A stretch of DNA of 64,000 bases from DASWJZ01 sp963805325. Lineage in GTDB: Bacteria; Pseudomonadota; Alphaproteobacteria; Rhizobiales; Afifellaceae. The notes under the pieces were generated by a model. It did no database searches. It saw nothing but the letters and a program-made list of their open reading frames with translations, and was not told the DNA's origin. The stretch spans positions 124,001-188,000 of the forward strand of contig CAWDTS010000020.1 of NCBI GenBank assembly GCA_963805325.1, given 5' to 3'. Below, piece by piece: positions 18,512 through 26,867 of the stretch (its first letter is position 1; every line of letters starts with the position of its first letter). The position numbers and the translations under genes are program-made.

Positions 18512-20039
18512 ATGAAGACCGTTTTCGTCCTGTTCGACTCGCTGAACCGACACATGCTGGGCCCCTATGGCGGGACCCGCATCGAGACGCCGAACTTCGA
18601 TCGGCTTGCGAAGCGCGCGGCGACCTTCGACAACCATTATGTCGGCAGCCTCCCTTGCATGCCGGCGCGCCGCGACATGCAGTCCGGACGGCTGAGCTTC
18701 CTGCACAGGAGCTGGGGCCCGCTCGAGCCGTTCGACAATTCCTTTCCCGCGCTTTTGAGCGACGCGGGCGTCTACAGCCATCTCATCACCGACCACTTCC
18801 ACTACTTCGAGGACGGCGGCGCCACCTATCACACCCGCTACGATTCCTTCGAGTTCGTCCGCGGCCAGGAGGGCGACCCCTGGAAGGCGCTTGTGCAGCC
18901 GCACTGGGAGCGGCTGCGCGAGATGTATCACGAGCGGCAGTACAGCGAGGCGCTGCGCGACTACAAGCGCCACAACATCGTCAACCGCGAGTTCATCAAG
19001 GAGGAGAAGGACTTCCCCTCCGTGAAATGCTTCGGCGCGGGGTTCGAGTTTCTCGACAACAACCGCGACGCGGACAACTGGCTGCTGCAGATCGAGACCT
19101 TTGACCCGCACGAGCCGTTTCAGGCTCCGCCGCGCTTCCGAGAGAAGTTCAAGACCGGCTGGAACGGTCCGATCCGCGACTGGCCGCGCTATGGCCGCGT
19201 CGACGAATTGCCGGAGGAATGCGAGGAGCTGCGCGCCAACTATTACGCGGTCGTCTCTCTCTGCGATTTCCTCATGGGCGAGCTGCTCGACTACTTCGAT
19301 CGGCATGACATGTGGAAGGACACCGCGCTCGTCGTCACCACCGACCACGGCTTCCTGCTCGGAGAGCATGACTTCTGGGCCAAGAACCGGATGAACATGT
19401 ACCAGGAGATCGTCCATATTCCGCTCTTCGTGCACGACCCGCGCAAGAGCGTGGCAGGCGAGCGGCGGAGCACGCTTACGCAGACGATCGACCTCGCGCC
19501 GACCTTCCTCGACCTCTTCGGCGTGGCCGGCTCCGCACGAGATGGAGGGCCACTCGCTGCTGCCGATCCTGGACGCCGACCGCGCGCTGCGGCGCGGCGC
19601 CATCTTCGGCTATTTCGGCGGGGCGGTGAACGTCACCGACGGGCGATACACGTACCACCGCTACCCGCCCGACCTGAGGAATCAGGAGCTTTATCAGTAC
19701 ACGCTGATGCCCACACACATCTGGGATCACTTTCCGCCGGAGGAGCTTTCGACCGCCAGTCTCGCCGGACCCTTTCCCTTCACCAAGGGAACGCCCGTGC
19801 TCAAGGTGCCGGTCGGCGAGCGGTCGCCGATGTACACAAACTACGGACCGGGAGCGATGCTTGAGGACGAGACGCGGCTCTACGATCTTGAGCGCGATCC
19901 GGGACAGGAGAAACCGATCGACGATCCGGCGATCGAGTTGCGCATGACGGCGTTGATGCGCGAGCTGATGGCGAGCAACGACGCGCCCCCGGAAGCCTTC
20001 TCGCGCCTTGAGCTCGAGCCAGAGCCGGAGGCGGCCTGA
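18512..20039 (+). CDS. Type I (formylglycine) sulfatase (one-base frameshift)
   Basis: A sulfatase of about 508 residues. The N-terminal VFVLFDSLNRHMLGPYGG gives metal ligands. The activation motif is C49-M-P-A-R (LPCMPARRDMQSGRLSFLHRSWGPLE). TTDHGFLLGEHDFWAKNRMNMYQEIVHIPLFVHDP carries the second metal site. The frame breaks near 19529-19535, where one extra base separates FLDLFGV from HEMEGHSLLPIL, after which DETRLYDLERDPGQEKPI completes the fold. It follows the CUT1 transporter and precedes a DUF4432 protein, so its substrate is probably a sulfated sugar brought in by that transporter. No signal peptide is seen. Confidence 0.87.
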
Positions 20040-20047
20040 GCGCAGAG

Positions 20048-21028
20048 ATGCCGCAGGTGTTCGGTCAGCCTCCCACGCATGCGGCGCTCGCGCCGCGCGT
20101 TGGCGATTTGCGGCAGCTCGCTGCGGTCCGGCCGATCATTCTCGACGACGGGCAGGAGCGCGGGGTGCGCGCGCTCGCATTCTCCACAGGGGGCGGGCTG
20201 GACTTCTGGGTGCTCACGGACCGCTCGCTCGATATCGGCCCGCTCTGGCATCGCGGGGTGCCGATCGCCTGGCAAGGCGCGAACGGCTTTCGCTCGCCGG
20301 CGCTGCACGATGCGGATGCGGAGGGCGGCTTCGGGTTCAACCGCTGCTTCGCCGGGATGCTCGTGACCTGCGGGCTTGAGCACATCCGCCAGCCGCGCGA
20401 CGGGCGGCCACTGCATGGCCGCCTGCCGTTCACGCCGGCGCGGCTGCTTGCGCATGGCGAAGACTGGCGCCGCGGCGAGCCGGTGCTTTTCTGCGAAGGC
20501 GAGGTGACGCAGGCCTCGATGGGCGGCGAGGCGCTGCGCCTGCACCGGCGCATCGAAGCGCCGATCGGCGGGACCGAGTTGCGCATCGAGGACGAAGTCG
20601 TGAGTCTCATCGCCGCGCCGCAGCCGCATGAAATCCTCTATCATTTCAATTTCGGCTTTCCCGCCCTCGGCGAAGGCACGGTGGTCGAGCTTGGCGACCG
20701 GATACTCGCCGGACCAATGACAGTGCCGGACCCCGAGGGCGAGCCGATTGTGGAGTGCCACGCGTCGTCGGGCTCGGTGCCGTGCGTCGTCGCCACGCCG
20801 CTTGCCGGCACCGACGAAGAGCTCCGCATGTCGCTCGCGTTCGACATCGAACGGCTGCCCTTTTTCCAGGTCTGGCGAGACCTGCGGCCGCATCGGTGCG
20901 TTCTTGGCGTCGAGCCCTGCAGCAGTGACCGGCCACCGGATGGAACAACGGGCGGAAGCGTGCCTTTGCCGGGAGGCGCCAAGCGGGACTACCGCCTCAC
21001 GTTTTCCGTGACGTGCAGGAAACGCTGA
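20048..21028 (+). CDS. DUF4432 family protein (aldose 1-epimerase-like)
   Basis: A 326-residue protein of the galactose mutarotase-like fold. Recognisable segments are LDFWVLTDRSLDIGPLWHRGVPIAWQ, FAGMLVTCGLEHIRQP, PLHGRLPFTPARLL (the His expected in the sugar pocket) and LYHFNFGFPALGEG. DUF4432 proteins are common in sugar operons and are thought to bind or epimerise a carbohydrate; a specific reaction is not established. It is 8 bp after the sulfatase stop and so co-transcribed, which supports a carbohydrate substrate for that enzyme. Confidence 0.85.
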   Translation: MPQVFGQPPTHAALAPRVGDLRQLAAVRPIILDDGQERGVRALAFSTGGGLDFWVLTDRSLDIGPLWHRGVPIAWQGANGFRSPALHDADAEGGFGFNRCFAGMLVTCGLEHIRQPRDGRPLHGRLPFTPARLLAHGEDWRRGEPVLFCEGEVTQASMGGEALRLHRRIEAPIGGTELRIEDEVVSLIAAPQPHEILYHFNFGFPALGEGTVVELGDRILAGPMTVPDPEGEPIVECHASSGSVPCVVATPLAGTDEELRMSLAFDIERLPFFQVWRDLRPHRCVLGVEPCSSDRPPDGTTGGSVPLPGGAKRDYRLTFSVTCRKR

Positions 21029-21044
21029 CCGGCGCGGAAGCAGG

Positions 21045-22163
21045 TCAGGGCGGCGCGGCTGTGCTTTCGCGCAGGCTGCGGTGGACGGGCAGATACGTGA
21101 TCTTGGGCGGCGCGTTAGGCTCGGTCAGCCTGTCCCTGATGCATTTGATCAGCGCCGAAATCGTCTCGCTCGAGGTCGGGCCGGACATCGAGAAGACCTG
21201 ATAGTGCTCCGACGGCACGTCGCAATGGCCGAGCAGGTGGACGCTGAGCTGTTCGGGAACGCCGATCCCGACCTCCCGCATCGCCTGGCGGATACCCGCG
21301 CCGTCGGTGACGCCAAGGCAGAGGAGGGCGCTGAACGGGAGACGGCGACTATCGGCCAGTAACTCCTTCAGCAGTGCGCTCAGCGGGCCCGCGATCGGCC
21401 GGGTCGGATCGGTCACCTTGCTGAGCGTCATCGGTGGGTGAACCGTGATCTTGGTTCCGCGCCAGTTGGACATCTTGGCGAAGTAGCGCCGCGCCGCCAG
21501 AATCGGCCAGCCCTGGCTGTCGATGGTCACCAGCCCGATTCGGCGGTGGCCGAGCTCTGTCAGGTGTCCGACCGCGTCGTCGATGGCGTCGGTCCAGTCG
21601 GTGCCCACAATGTCGAGATCGATACCGGAGATGGAGTGGCCGTCCGCCACGATGGCCCGCGATTTCTCCTTCAGCAGATTGAGCAGCCTGACAGGCACGG
21701 TCTCATAGTGCGACTGGAGGACGGCGGCCCCGAACTCGGGCGCGTTGCGGAGCAGCCGCAGCAACTGGTCGGTGTCCTGGTACGACATCTGGACCACATC
21801 GATGCCTTCACCGGAGAGGGTGGTCTGAATGCCGTTCTGCACGAGCACGCTGCGTTCGTTGAGGCGGCTGCTGGAGAGAAGCAGATAGCTGGTGAGCTGC
21901 GTGTCGAGGACTTCGCCGTTCTTGCGCTCCCGGCGGGATGGCCGGCGCTCCTCGCGCCGCCGTGACTTGACCACGAACGTGCCGCGGCCGACCTGCGAGG
22001 AGAGCCTGCCGGCGTCACGCAATTCGCGCAGTGCTTCCTGGACGGTGCCCTGGCTAACGGAGAAGCGCTGCATCAGGCCGCGGACCGTGGGCAGCCGCGC
22101 GCCGTCGTCGAGCTGTTCGATCAGCTGGCGCAATTCGGAGAGGATGAGGTCGGAAGAGCTCAT
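21045..22163 (-). CDS. GntR-type transcriptional regulator with LacI-like ligand-binding domain
   Basis: A 372-residue regulator. The N-terminal winged helix (about 1-68) reads DGARLPTVRGLMQRFSVSQGTVQEALRELRDAGRLSSQVGRGTFVV, a GntR signature. A basic linker follows, then a periplasmic-binding-protein-like sensor (about 88-360) with DIVGTDWTDAIDDAVGHLTELGHRRIGLVTI, ALLCLGVTDGAGIRQAMREVGIGVPEQLSVHLLG and ISALIKCIRDRL. It is the last gene of the ssuB-ssuC-ssuC-like operon. Shared GGTACAAT and CGATACA words upstream of the operon and of the SBP/TauD genes are candidate binding sites. Confidence 0.88.
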   Translation of the reverse strand: MSSSDLILSELRQLIEQLDDGARLPTVRGLMQRFSVSQGTVQEALRELRDAGRLSSQVGRGTFVVKSRRREERRPSRRERKNGEVLDTQLTSYLLLSSSRLNERSVLVQNGIQTTLSGEGIDVVQMSYQDTDQLLRLLRNAPEFGAAVLQSHYETVPVRLLNLLKEKSRAIVADGHSISGIDLDIVGTDWTDAIDDAVGHLTELGHRRIGLVTIDSQGWPILAARRYFAKMSNWRGTKITVHPPMTLSKVTDPTRPIAGPLSALLKELLADSRRLPFSALLCLGVTDGAGIRQAMREVGIGVPEQLSVHLLGHCDVPSEHYQVFSMSGPTSSETISALIKCIRDRLTEPNAPPKITYLPVHRSLRESTAAPP

Positions 22164-22179
22164 CGCACGACCAGATCAC

Positions 22180-22944
22180 TCACGGGTGCGCATCCAGCGG
22201 AGTTCTGCGTCCGATGAGCCACTGAAGAATGAAGTCGATGCTCAGACTCAACGACCCGATCACGAGAATTCCGAATATGACAATCCCGATTTCTCCAAAG
22301 TTGCGCGCGTTCATAATCAGGTAGCCAAGGCCGCTCTTCGAATTGATCAGTTCCGCCGCGACCATGGCCCCGAACGAATAGGTGAACCCGACGCGCAGCG
22401 CGATGGCGATATCGGGGAAGGTGGCCGGGATCGCCACCTGCACCAGCAACCTGCTGCCGCGCAGGCCGAGGGTTTGCCCGGCCCGCATCAGAACGGGGTC
22501 GACGTTGAGCATGCCTTTGAAGGTGTTGGTGAAGATCGGGAAGAACGCGCCGAAGAAGATGATCAGCACCTTCGAGGCCTCGCCGAGTCCCAGCCAGATG
22601 ATAGCCAACGGAATCCAGGCCAGCGGCGGAATGGGCCTCAGGAGCTCGATGGGCGCACGGATGATGTTGCCGAGGCGCCTGTACCAGCCGGCGGTGATGC
22701 CGAGCGTTATTCCGAGGGCAGCGCCGACCAGGAATCCTTCGGTAACGCGGAGCAGGCTGATCCCCATATGCTCCAGAAGCCGCGGCAAGGGGATGCCGAT
22801 GAATCCGGCTTTCAGGACCGCGATCGGGCCGGGGAAAATGCTCGGGCTGATCAGGCCGACGGTGGAGACGAACTGCCAGAGGAGCAGGATGCCCAGGGTG
22901 CCGATCCACGGCATCCAGAAATAAAGGCGGCGCGACTCAGCCAT
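22180..22944 (-). CDS. ABC transporter permease, SsuC/TauC type
   Basis: A 254-residue inner-membrane permease of the nitrate/sulfonate/taurine family. It has PSIFPGPIAVLKAG, LRVTEGFLVGAALGITLGITAGW, RPIPPLAWIPLAIIWLGLGEASKVLIIFFGAFFPIFTNTF (coupling loop) and INSKSGLGYLIMNARNFGEIGIVIFGIL. It overlaps the upstream permease by 8 bp, and the two probably form a heterodimer. SBP and oxidoreductase genes of the same apparent regulon lie elsewhere in the locus. Confidence 0.9.
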   Translation of the reverse strand: MAESRRLYFWMPWIGTLGILLLWQFVSTVGLISPSIFPGPIAVLKAGFIGIPLPRLLEHMGISLLRVTEGFLVGAALGITLGITAGWYRRLGNIIRAPIELLRPIPPLAWIPLAIIWLGLGEASKVLIIFFGAFFPIFTNTFKGMLNVDPVLMRAGQTLGLRGSRLLVQVAIPATFPDIAIALRVGFTYSFGAMVAAELINSKSGLGYLIMNARNFGEIGIVIFGILVIGSLSLSIDFILQWLIGRRTPLDAHP

Positions 22945-23773
22945 CGCGGTCTTTCGGTGACGACACGCTCCAGGGAAGGAGCCGGCGCTCGAGCCAATCG
23001 ATCGAGTAGGAGATCAGAAGCCCGATCAGGGCGATGAAGATCATGCCGTCGATGGCGATGCTGGTGTTGTAGAGCGTGCGCGCCTGCTGGATCAGCGCGC
23101 CGAGGCCCTTGATGGTCCCGATCATCTCCACCGCGATGATGACCATGAACGCCATGCCGAGGGCCACCTTCATTCCGGCGAAGATGCGCGGCAGCGAGGC
23201 GGGAAGGATGACCTGGAAGAAGAGGCTCCAGCCGCGCGCGCCGAGCACGCGGCCGGCATTGATGAGCACGCTGTCGACGTATTTGGCGCCCTGGACCGTG
23301 TTGGTCAGCACGATCCAGAAGCATCCGTAGAAGATCAGGAGCACACGCGCGAGTTCGCCGACCCCGAACCACGCAATGGCAAGGGGCAGGAGGCTGATCG
23401 TGGCGATCGATCGGGCGAAGGTGACGATCGGGTCGACCATTCGATCCAGCCAGCGCGTGCGACCGATGAAGAGACCGAGGGGTATCGCGGTGACGCAGGC
23501 GAGTACGAAGCCCATGAGAATGCGGAAGAAGGTCGCCTCGATGTGAACCCCTACGGTGATCCCGTTCGGAAAGCCCACGGTCAGCAGCTGGACGAACGTC
23601 TCGGCGAGCTTGGAGGGGCGGGAGAAGCGATAGACCTTGATGTAGTCGAGCTGCGAAGCGGCTTCCCAAATGCCGATCAGCACCGCGATGGTGACGATCT
23701 TGATAGAAAGATCGCTGAGCGCCCAGCGGCCCTCGGGCGTCCGCCTAAAAAATGGCTCGATAAATCTCATCAT
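22937..23773 (-). CDS. ABC transporter permease, SsuC/TauC type
   Basis: A 278-residue paralogue of the neighbouring permease. It has FRILMGFVLACVTAIPLGLFIGR, RSIATISLLPLAIAWFGVGELARVLLIFYGCFWIVLTNTVQGAKYVD, ARGWSLFFQVILPASLPRIFAGMKVALGMAFMVIIAVEMIG and GALIQQARTLYNTSIAIDGMIFIALIG. Its start overlaps the ATPase gene by 29 bp; no later start fits the protein. Two distinct permeases in one SsuC-type system are less common than a homodimer. Confidence 0.88.
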   Translation of the reverse strand: MMRFIEPFFRRTPEGRWALSDLSIKIVTIAVLIGIWEAASQLDYIKVYRFSRPSKLAETFVQLLTVGFPNGITVGVHIEATFFRILMGFVLACVTAIPLGLFIGRTRWLDRMVDPIVTFARSIATISLLPLAIAWFGVGELARVLLIFYGCFWIVLTNTVQGAKYVDSVLINAGRVLGARGWSLFFQVILPASLPRIFAGMKVALGMAFMVIIAVEMIGTIKGLGALIQQARTLYNTSIAIDGMIFIALIGLLISYSIDWLERRLLPWSVSSPKDRDG

Positions 23774-24491
23774 GGTATTCCATGAAGCGGGGCGAGGAGG
23801 GCTGGCGCGGACGCGGCAGGTCGATCTTCACATCCTGCTTGATGTGTCCGGGGTCCGTCCCGAAAACCAGCACCCGGTCGGAGAGGTAGATCGCCTCCAT
23901 GATGCCGTGCGTGACAAAGACCACGGTGGTCTTGCGGCTTTCCCAGATGCGCAGGAGCTCGCGCTGCATGCTTTCGCGCGTGAGCTGATCGAGCGCACCG
24001 AAGGGCTCGTCCATCAGCAGGATTTCCGGGTTGGTCGCCAACGCGCGGGCGATCGCTACGCGCTGCTGCATGCCGCCGGAAAGCTCCTTGGGATACTTTT
24101 CTTCGCTGCCCTGAAGATGCACCAGCTCGATCAGCGAGAGTGCAAGCTTGCGGCGCTCCTCCTTCGCCATGCCCGCGTTCTTGGGGCCGAATTCGATGTT
24201 CTTGATCGCGGTCAGCCAAGGAAACAGCCCGCCTTGCTGAAACACCATGCCGCGATCGGTGCCGGGGGCGGTGACCGGCTTGCCATCGATCAGAATCTCG
24301 CCGTTGGTCGGCGCGAGAAGTCCCATCATCAGGTTGAGCATGGTGGACTTGCCGCAGCCGCTGCGTCCGACGATGCTGATGAATTCGTTCTCGGCGATGG
24401 AAAAGTCGATATCCAGGAGGGTAGGGCGATGCTGGCCCTTTCCCCGCCCGAAATCCTTGGTGAGTTTGACAACTTCCAGTTTCGGCCTCAT
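23745..24491 (-). CDS. ABC transporter ATP-binding protein, SsuB/TauB type
   Basis: A 248-residue ATPase. Walker A is GRSGCGKST (about 42-50), the signature LSGGMQQRVAIARAL, Walker B ILLMDEPFGALDQLTRE, and the H-loop VVFVTHGIMEAIYLSDRV, as in the nitrate/sulfonate/taurine family. It is the first gene of the minus-strand operon ending in the GntR regulator, and is divergent from two Gfo/Idh genes. Confidence 0.92.
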   Translation of the reverse strand: MRPKLEVVKLTKDFGRGKGQHRPTLLDIDFSIAENEFISIVGRSGCGKSTMLNLMMGLLAPTNGEILIDGKPVTAPGTDRGMVFQQGGLFPWLTAIKNIEFGPKNAGMAKEERRKLALSLIELVHLQGSEEKYPKELSGGMQQRVAIARALATNPEILLMDEPFGALDQLTRESMQRELLRIWESRKTTVVFVTHGIMEAIYLSDRVLVFGTDPGHIKQDVKIDLPRPRQPSSPRFMEYHDEIYRAIF

Positions 24492-24520
24492 GCCCCGGCC
24501 CGACTGTTTATGGGTTATTC

Positions 24521-24649
24521 CGATACACGGTGACGTATTGTACCCGCAGCGTCAATCGCGGTTGACGTTGCAGCAATATCCCGCGGACTTCCGCCGAGGT
24601 CGAGGGTTTGCAAAGGGGCGCGCACTCAGGTACAATCGGACGATATAAT
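24521..24649. promoter_or_regulatory. Divergent promoter/operator region between ssuB-like and Gfo/Idh genes
   Basis: The region holds CGATACA (24521-24527), ATTGTACC (24537-24544) and its reverse complement GGTACAAT (24629-24636). The last lies 7 bp upstream of a perfect -10 hexamer TATAAT (24644-24649) facing the Gfo/Idh genes. Two opposed TTGACG words form an inverted repeat (24550-24567). The same CGATACA and GGTACAAT words recur at 30710-30727, so they probably bind the locus GntR regulator (inference). Confidence 0.5.
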
Positions 24650-24739
24650 TTCTCAAGCCGGGCGCGATTTGGGTGGCGCGCTGCGAACCGATCGAGACGC
24701 ATTCACGAAATCACACCGGCACGAAAATCACACCGGGCC

Positions 24740-25795
24740 ATGCCGCAAACTGACATCCGCGTTGCAGTCATCGGCGCTGGCTTCATCGGCGACTATCACG
24801 TCAACGGCCTGCGCGCCGCGGGCGGCGCCGTCGTGACCCACCTGATAGGGAGGCGTGCGGATCGGACGGCCGAGCGCGCCGCGGCACTGAGCATCGAGCG
24901 CCACGGCACCGACTACAAAGAGGTGCTGAAGGACGACGGCGTCGACGCAGTGGTCATCGCGACACCGGACTTCACGCACAAAGAGATTGCCATCGACGCG
25001 CTGCGAGCGGGGAAGGCGGTGCTTCTGCAGAAACCCATGGCGATGACCAGCGCGGAGTGCCTTGAAGTCATCGCGGCAGCCAAGGCGACCGGCACGCGGC
25101 TCACCGTCAGCTTCATGCACCGCTATTTTCCCGAGGTCCGCTGGCTGCGCGAACGGATCGCCAAAGGAGACTTCGGCCCGATCCATTTCGTCCGCATTCG
25201 CAACGCCACCCCCGGCGCAGACTGGGCGGACTGGTTCTTCAAACCGGATCAGGTAGCCGGTGGCGTCGTGATGCAGCTTGGCGTTCACGGCATCGACCTC
25301 TTGCAGCACCTGTTCGGGTCGATCGACAGCGTGTCGGCTTCCACGCGCACGATGAAACCGCGGCGGCTGCTCGGCGATGGCAGGGAGGTGATCTCCAAGC
25401 TCGAGGACAACGCGCTCGCCACCTACGACATGGCCGCGCGATTCACGGCCAGCCACGAGATGAGCTTCACGGAGGTGGCGGGCTGCGACCGCTTCCGGCT
25501 GGAAGTGTATTTCGAGGAGGCGACGGTCTGGCTGCGGAGCGGCGGCGTGCCGGCGCTCGTTAATCGAGGCAAGACAGCCGGACCCGCGGGCTGGGAGCCC
25601 GTCGGCATTTCCGAAGAGCCGCTCGGCAAGGCGCATCATGCTCATTGGCTGAATGTCGTGCGAGGCGCCGAACCCGCTGACGACACGGCGGCGGCCGGTC
25701 TTTCGACCGTGACGGTCGCGGAACGCATCTACCAGTCGGCGCGCGAGGGCAGGGTGCTCAAGGTCGTTGCCCAGAAGGAGTCCGCCGATGGCTGA
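24740..25795 (+). CDS. Gfo/Idh/MocA family oxidoreductase
   Basis: A 351-residue NAD(P)-dependent dehydrogenase. The N-terminal Rossmann fold has VAVIGAGFIGDYHVNGL (about 8-24), and the cofactor-proximal motif is LLQKPMA (residues 95-101), a Gln variant of the usual EKP whose Lys is retained. VMQLGVHGIDLLQHLFGSIDSV lies in the substrate domain. ATG at 24740 was chosen by homology. It overlaps the next Gfo/Idh gene by 8 bp, so the pair is translationally coupled. Family members oxidise inositols, sugars or sugar derivatives; the exact substrate is unknown. Confidence 0.88.
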   Translation: MPQTDIRVAVIGAGFIGDYHVNGLRAAGGAVVTHLIGRRADRTAERAAALSIERHGTDYKEVLKDDGVDAVVIATPDFTHKEIAIDALRAGKAVLLQKPMAMTSAECLEVIAAAKATGTRLTVSFMHRYFPEVRWLRERIAKGDFGPIHFVRIRNATPGADWADWFFKPDQVAGGVVMQLGVHGIDLLQHLFGSIDSVSASTRTMKPRRLLGDGREVISKLEDNALATYDMAARFTASHEMSFTEVAGCDRFRLEVYFEEATVWLRSGGVPALVNRGKTAGPAGWEPVGISEEPLGKAHHAHWLNVVRGAEPADDTAAAGLSTVTVAERIYQSAREGRVLKVVAQKESADG

Positions 25796-26834
25796 TCCGG
25801 TCCGTATCGGAGTGCTTTACTTCGAGCACTATCACGCGAATTTCTGGACGAAGGCCTTCAAGGCGAGTGCAGACGCCGAATATGTCGGCTTCTTCGAGCC
25901 CGACGACGCGCTGGCCAAGACGGCGGCGGAAACATACGGGATCAAGCGCTTTGCGGATCTCGATTCCCTGATCGACGCGTGCGATGCGCTGGCGATCGTC
26001 TCGGCCAACGCCCGCCACGTGGAACTGGTGGAGCGCGTCGCGGCGAAGGGGAAGGCGATCCTCTGCGAAAAGCCGCTTGCCCATACGGATGTCGGATGCC
26101 GCCTCATCCATGACGCCGTGGCGGCCAGCGGCGTCCCCTTCATGCAGAGCTTTCCGAAGCGCTTCGATCCGATCAACCATGAGCTCCGTGCTCTGGTGGA
26201 CGGCGGCGAGCTCGGCGACATAACGATGGTGCGGGTGCGCCACGGGCACAATCACGGCACCATGACGCCCGGCTTCGGCGATGCGTGGTTCACCGATCCG
26301 AAGCTTGCGGGCGGCGGCACGCTGCTCGATGAAGGCGTCCACGCGGCGGATTTTCTCAGATGGGTGTTCGGCGAGCCGGAAAGCGTGTCGGCGACGATCT
26401 CCTCGGCGACGCTCGGGCTGCGCGTGGAGGACAGCGCGCTCGCCATCTTCTCCTGGCCGAACGGGCTGATCGGAGAAGTCTCGACGAGCTGGGCCTTCGC
26501 AGCCGCCGATACGTCGATCGAGATCTACGGAACGGCGGGGACGATCCTGTTGAGCGGGGTGGACATCGCTTCGCGCCCCGGCCGCGAGAAGGATTTCCTG
26601 AGGGTCTTCCGGCGGGACGACAAAGGCGGCTCATGGACGGCGTCCCCAACCGTGCCCGCTTTCAAGACCGGCGTCTTCCACGAGCATGTCGCCTGGAATT
26701 TTGTGACCGCGCTGCGCAACGGGAAAGCGATGCCGGTCACGCTTGAGGACGGCTGGCGGGCCTTCGCGATGATCGATGCAGCTTACCGGTCCGTCGCATC
26801 CGGCCGACGCGAGACGATCGTTTATCCTCGCTGA
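25788..26834 (+). CDS. Gfo/Idh/MocA family oxidoreductase
   Basis: A 348-residue relative of the preceding protein with a canonical CEKPLA motif and GGGTLLDEGVHAADFLRWVFGEPESV in the C-terminal domain. The dinucleotide-binding loop is unusual: VRIGVLYFEHYHANFWTKAF in place of a GxGxxG turn, which is seen in a subgroup of the family. Tandem Gfo/Idh pairs often act successively, or as a heteromer, on one sugar in keto-sugar pathways (family knowledge). It converges on the third sulfatase. Confidence 0.86.
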   Translation: MADPVRIGVLYFEHYHANFWTKAFKASADAEYVGFFEPDDALAKTAAETYGIKRFADLDSLIDACDALAIVSANARHVELVERVAAKGKAILCEKPLAHTDVGCRLIHDAVAASGVPFMQSFPKRFDPINHELRALVDGGELGDITMVRVRHGHNHGTMTPGFGDAWFTDPKLAGGGTLLDEGVHAADFLRWVFGEPESVSATISSATLGLRVEDSALAIFSWPNGLIGEVSTSWAFAAADTSIEIYGTAGTILLSGVDIASRPGREKDFLRVFRRDDKGGSWTASPTVPAFKTGVFHEHVAWNFVTALRNGKAMPVTLEDGWRAFAMIDAAYRSVASGRRETIVYPR

Positions 26835-26836
26835 GC

Positions 26837-26854
26837 CGCCGGCCCCGGCCGGCG
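26837..26854. terminator. GC-rich hairpin between convergent genes
   Basis: CGCCGGCC (26837-26844) and GGCCGGCG (26847-26854) form a perfect inverted repeat with a 2-base centre, directly after the Gfo/Idh stop and before the convergent sulfatase end. This is a likely bidirectional terminator without a clear U tract. Confidence 0.45.
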
Positions 26855-26867
26855 CAGGGTCGCGCGC

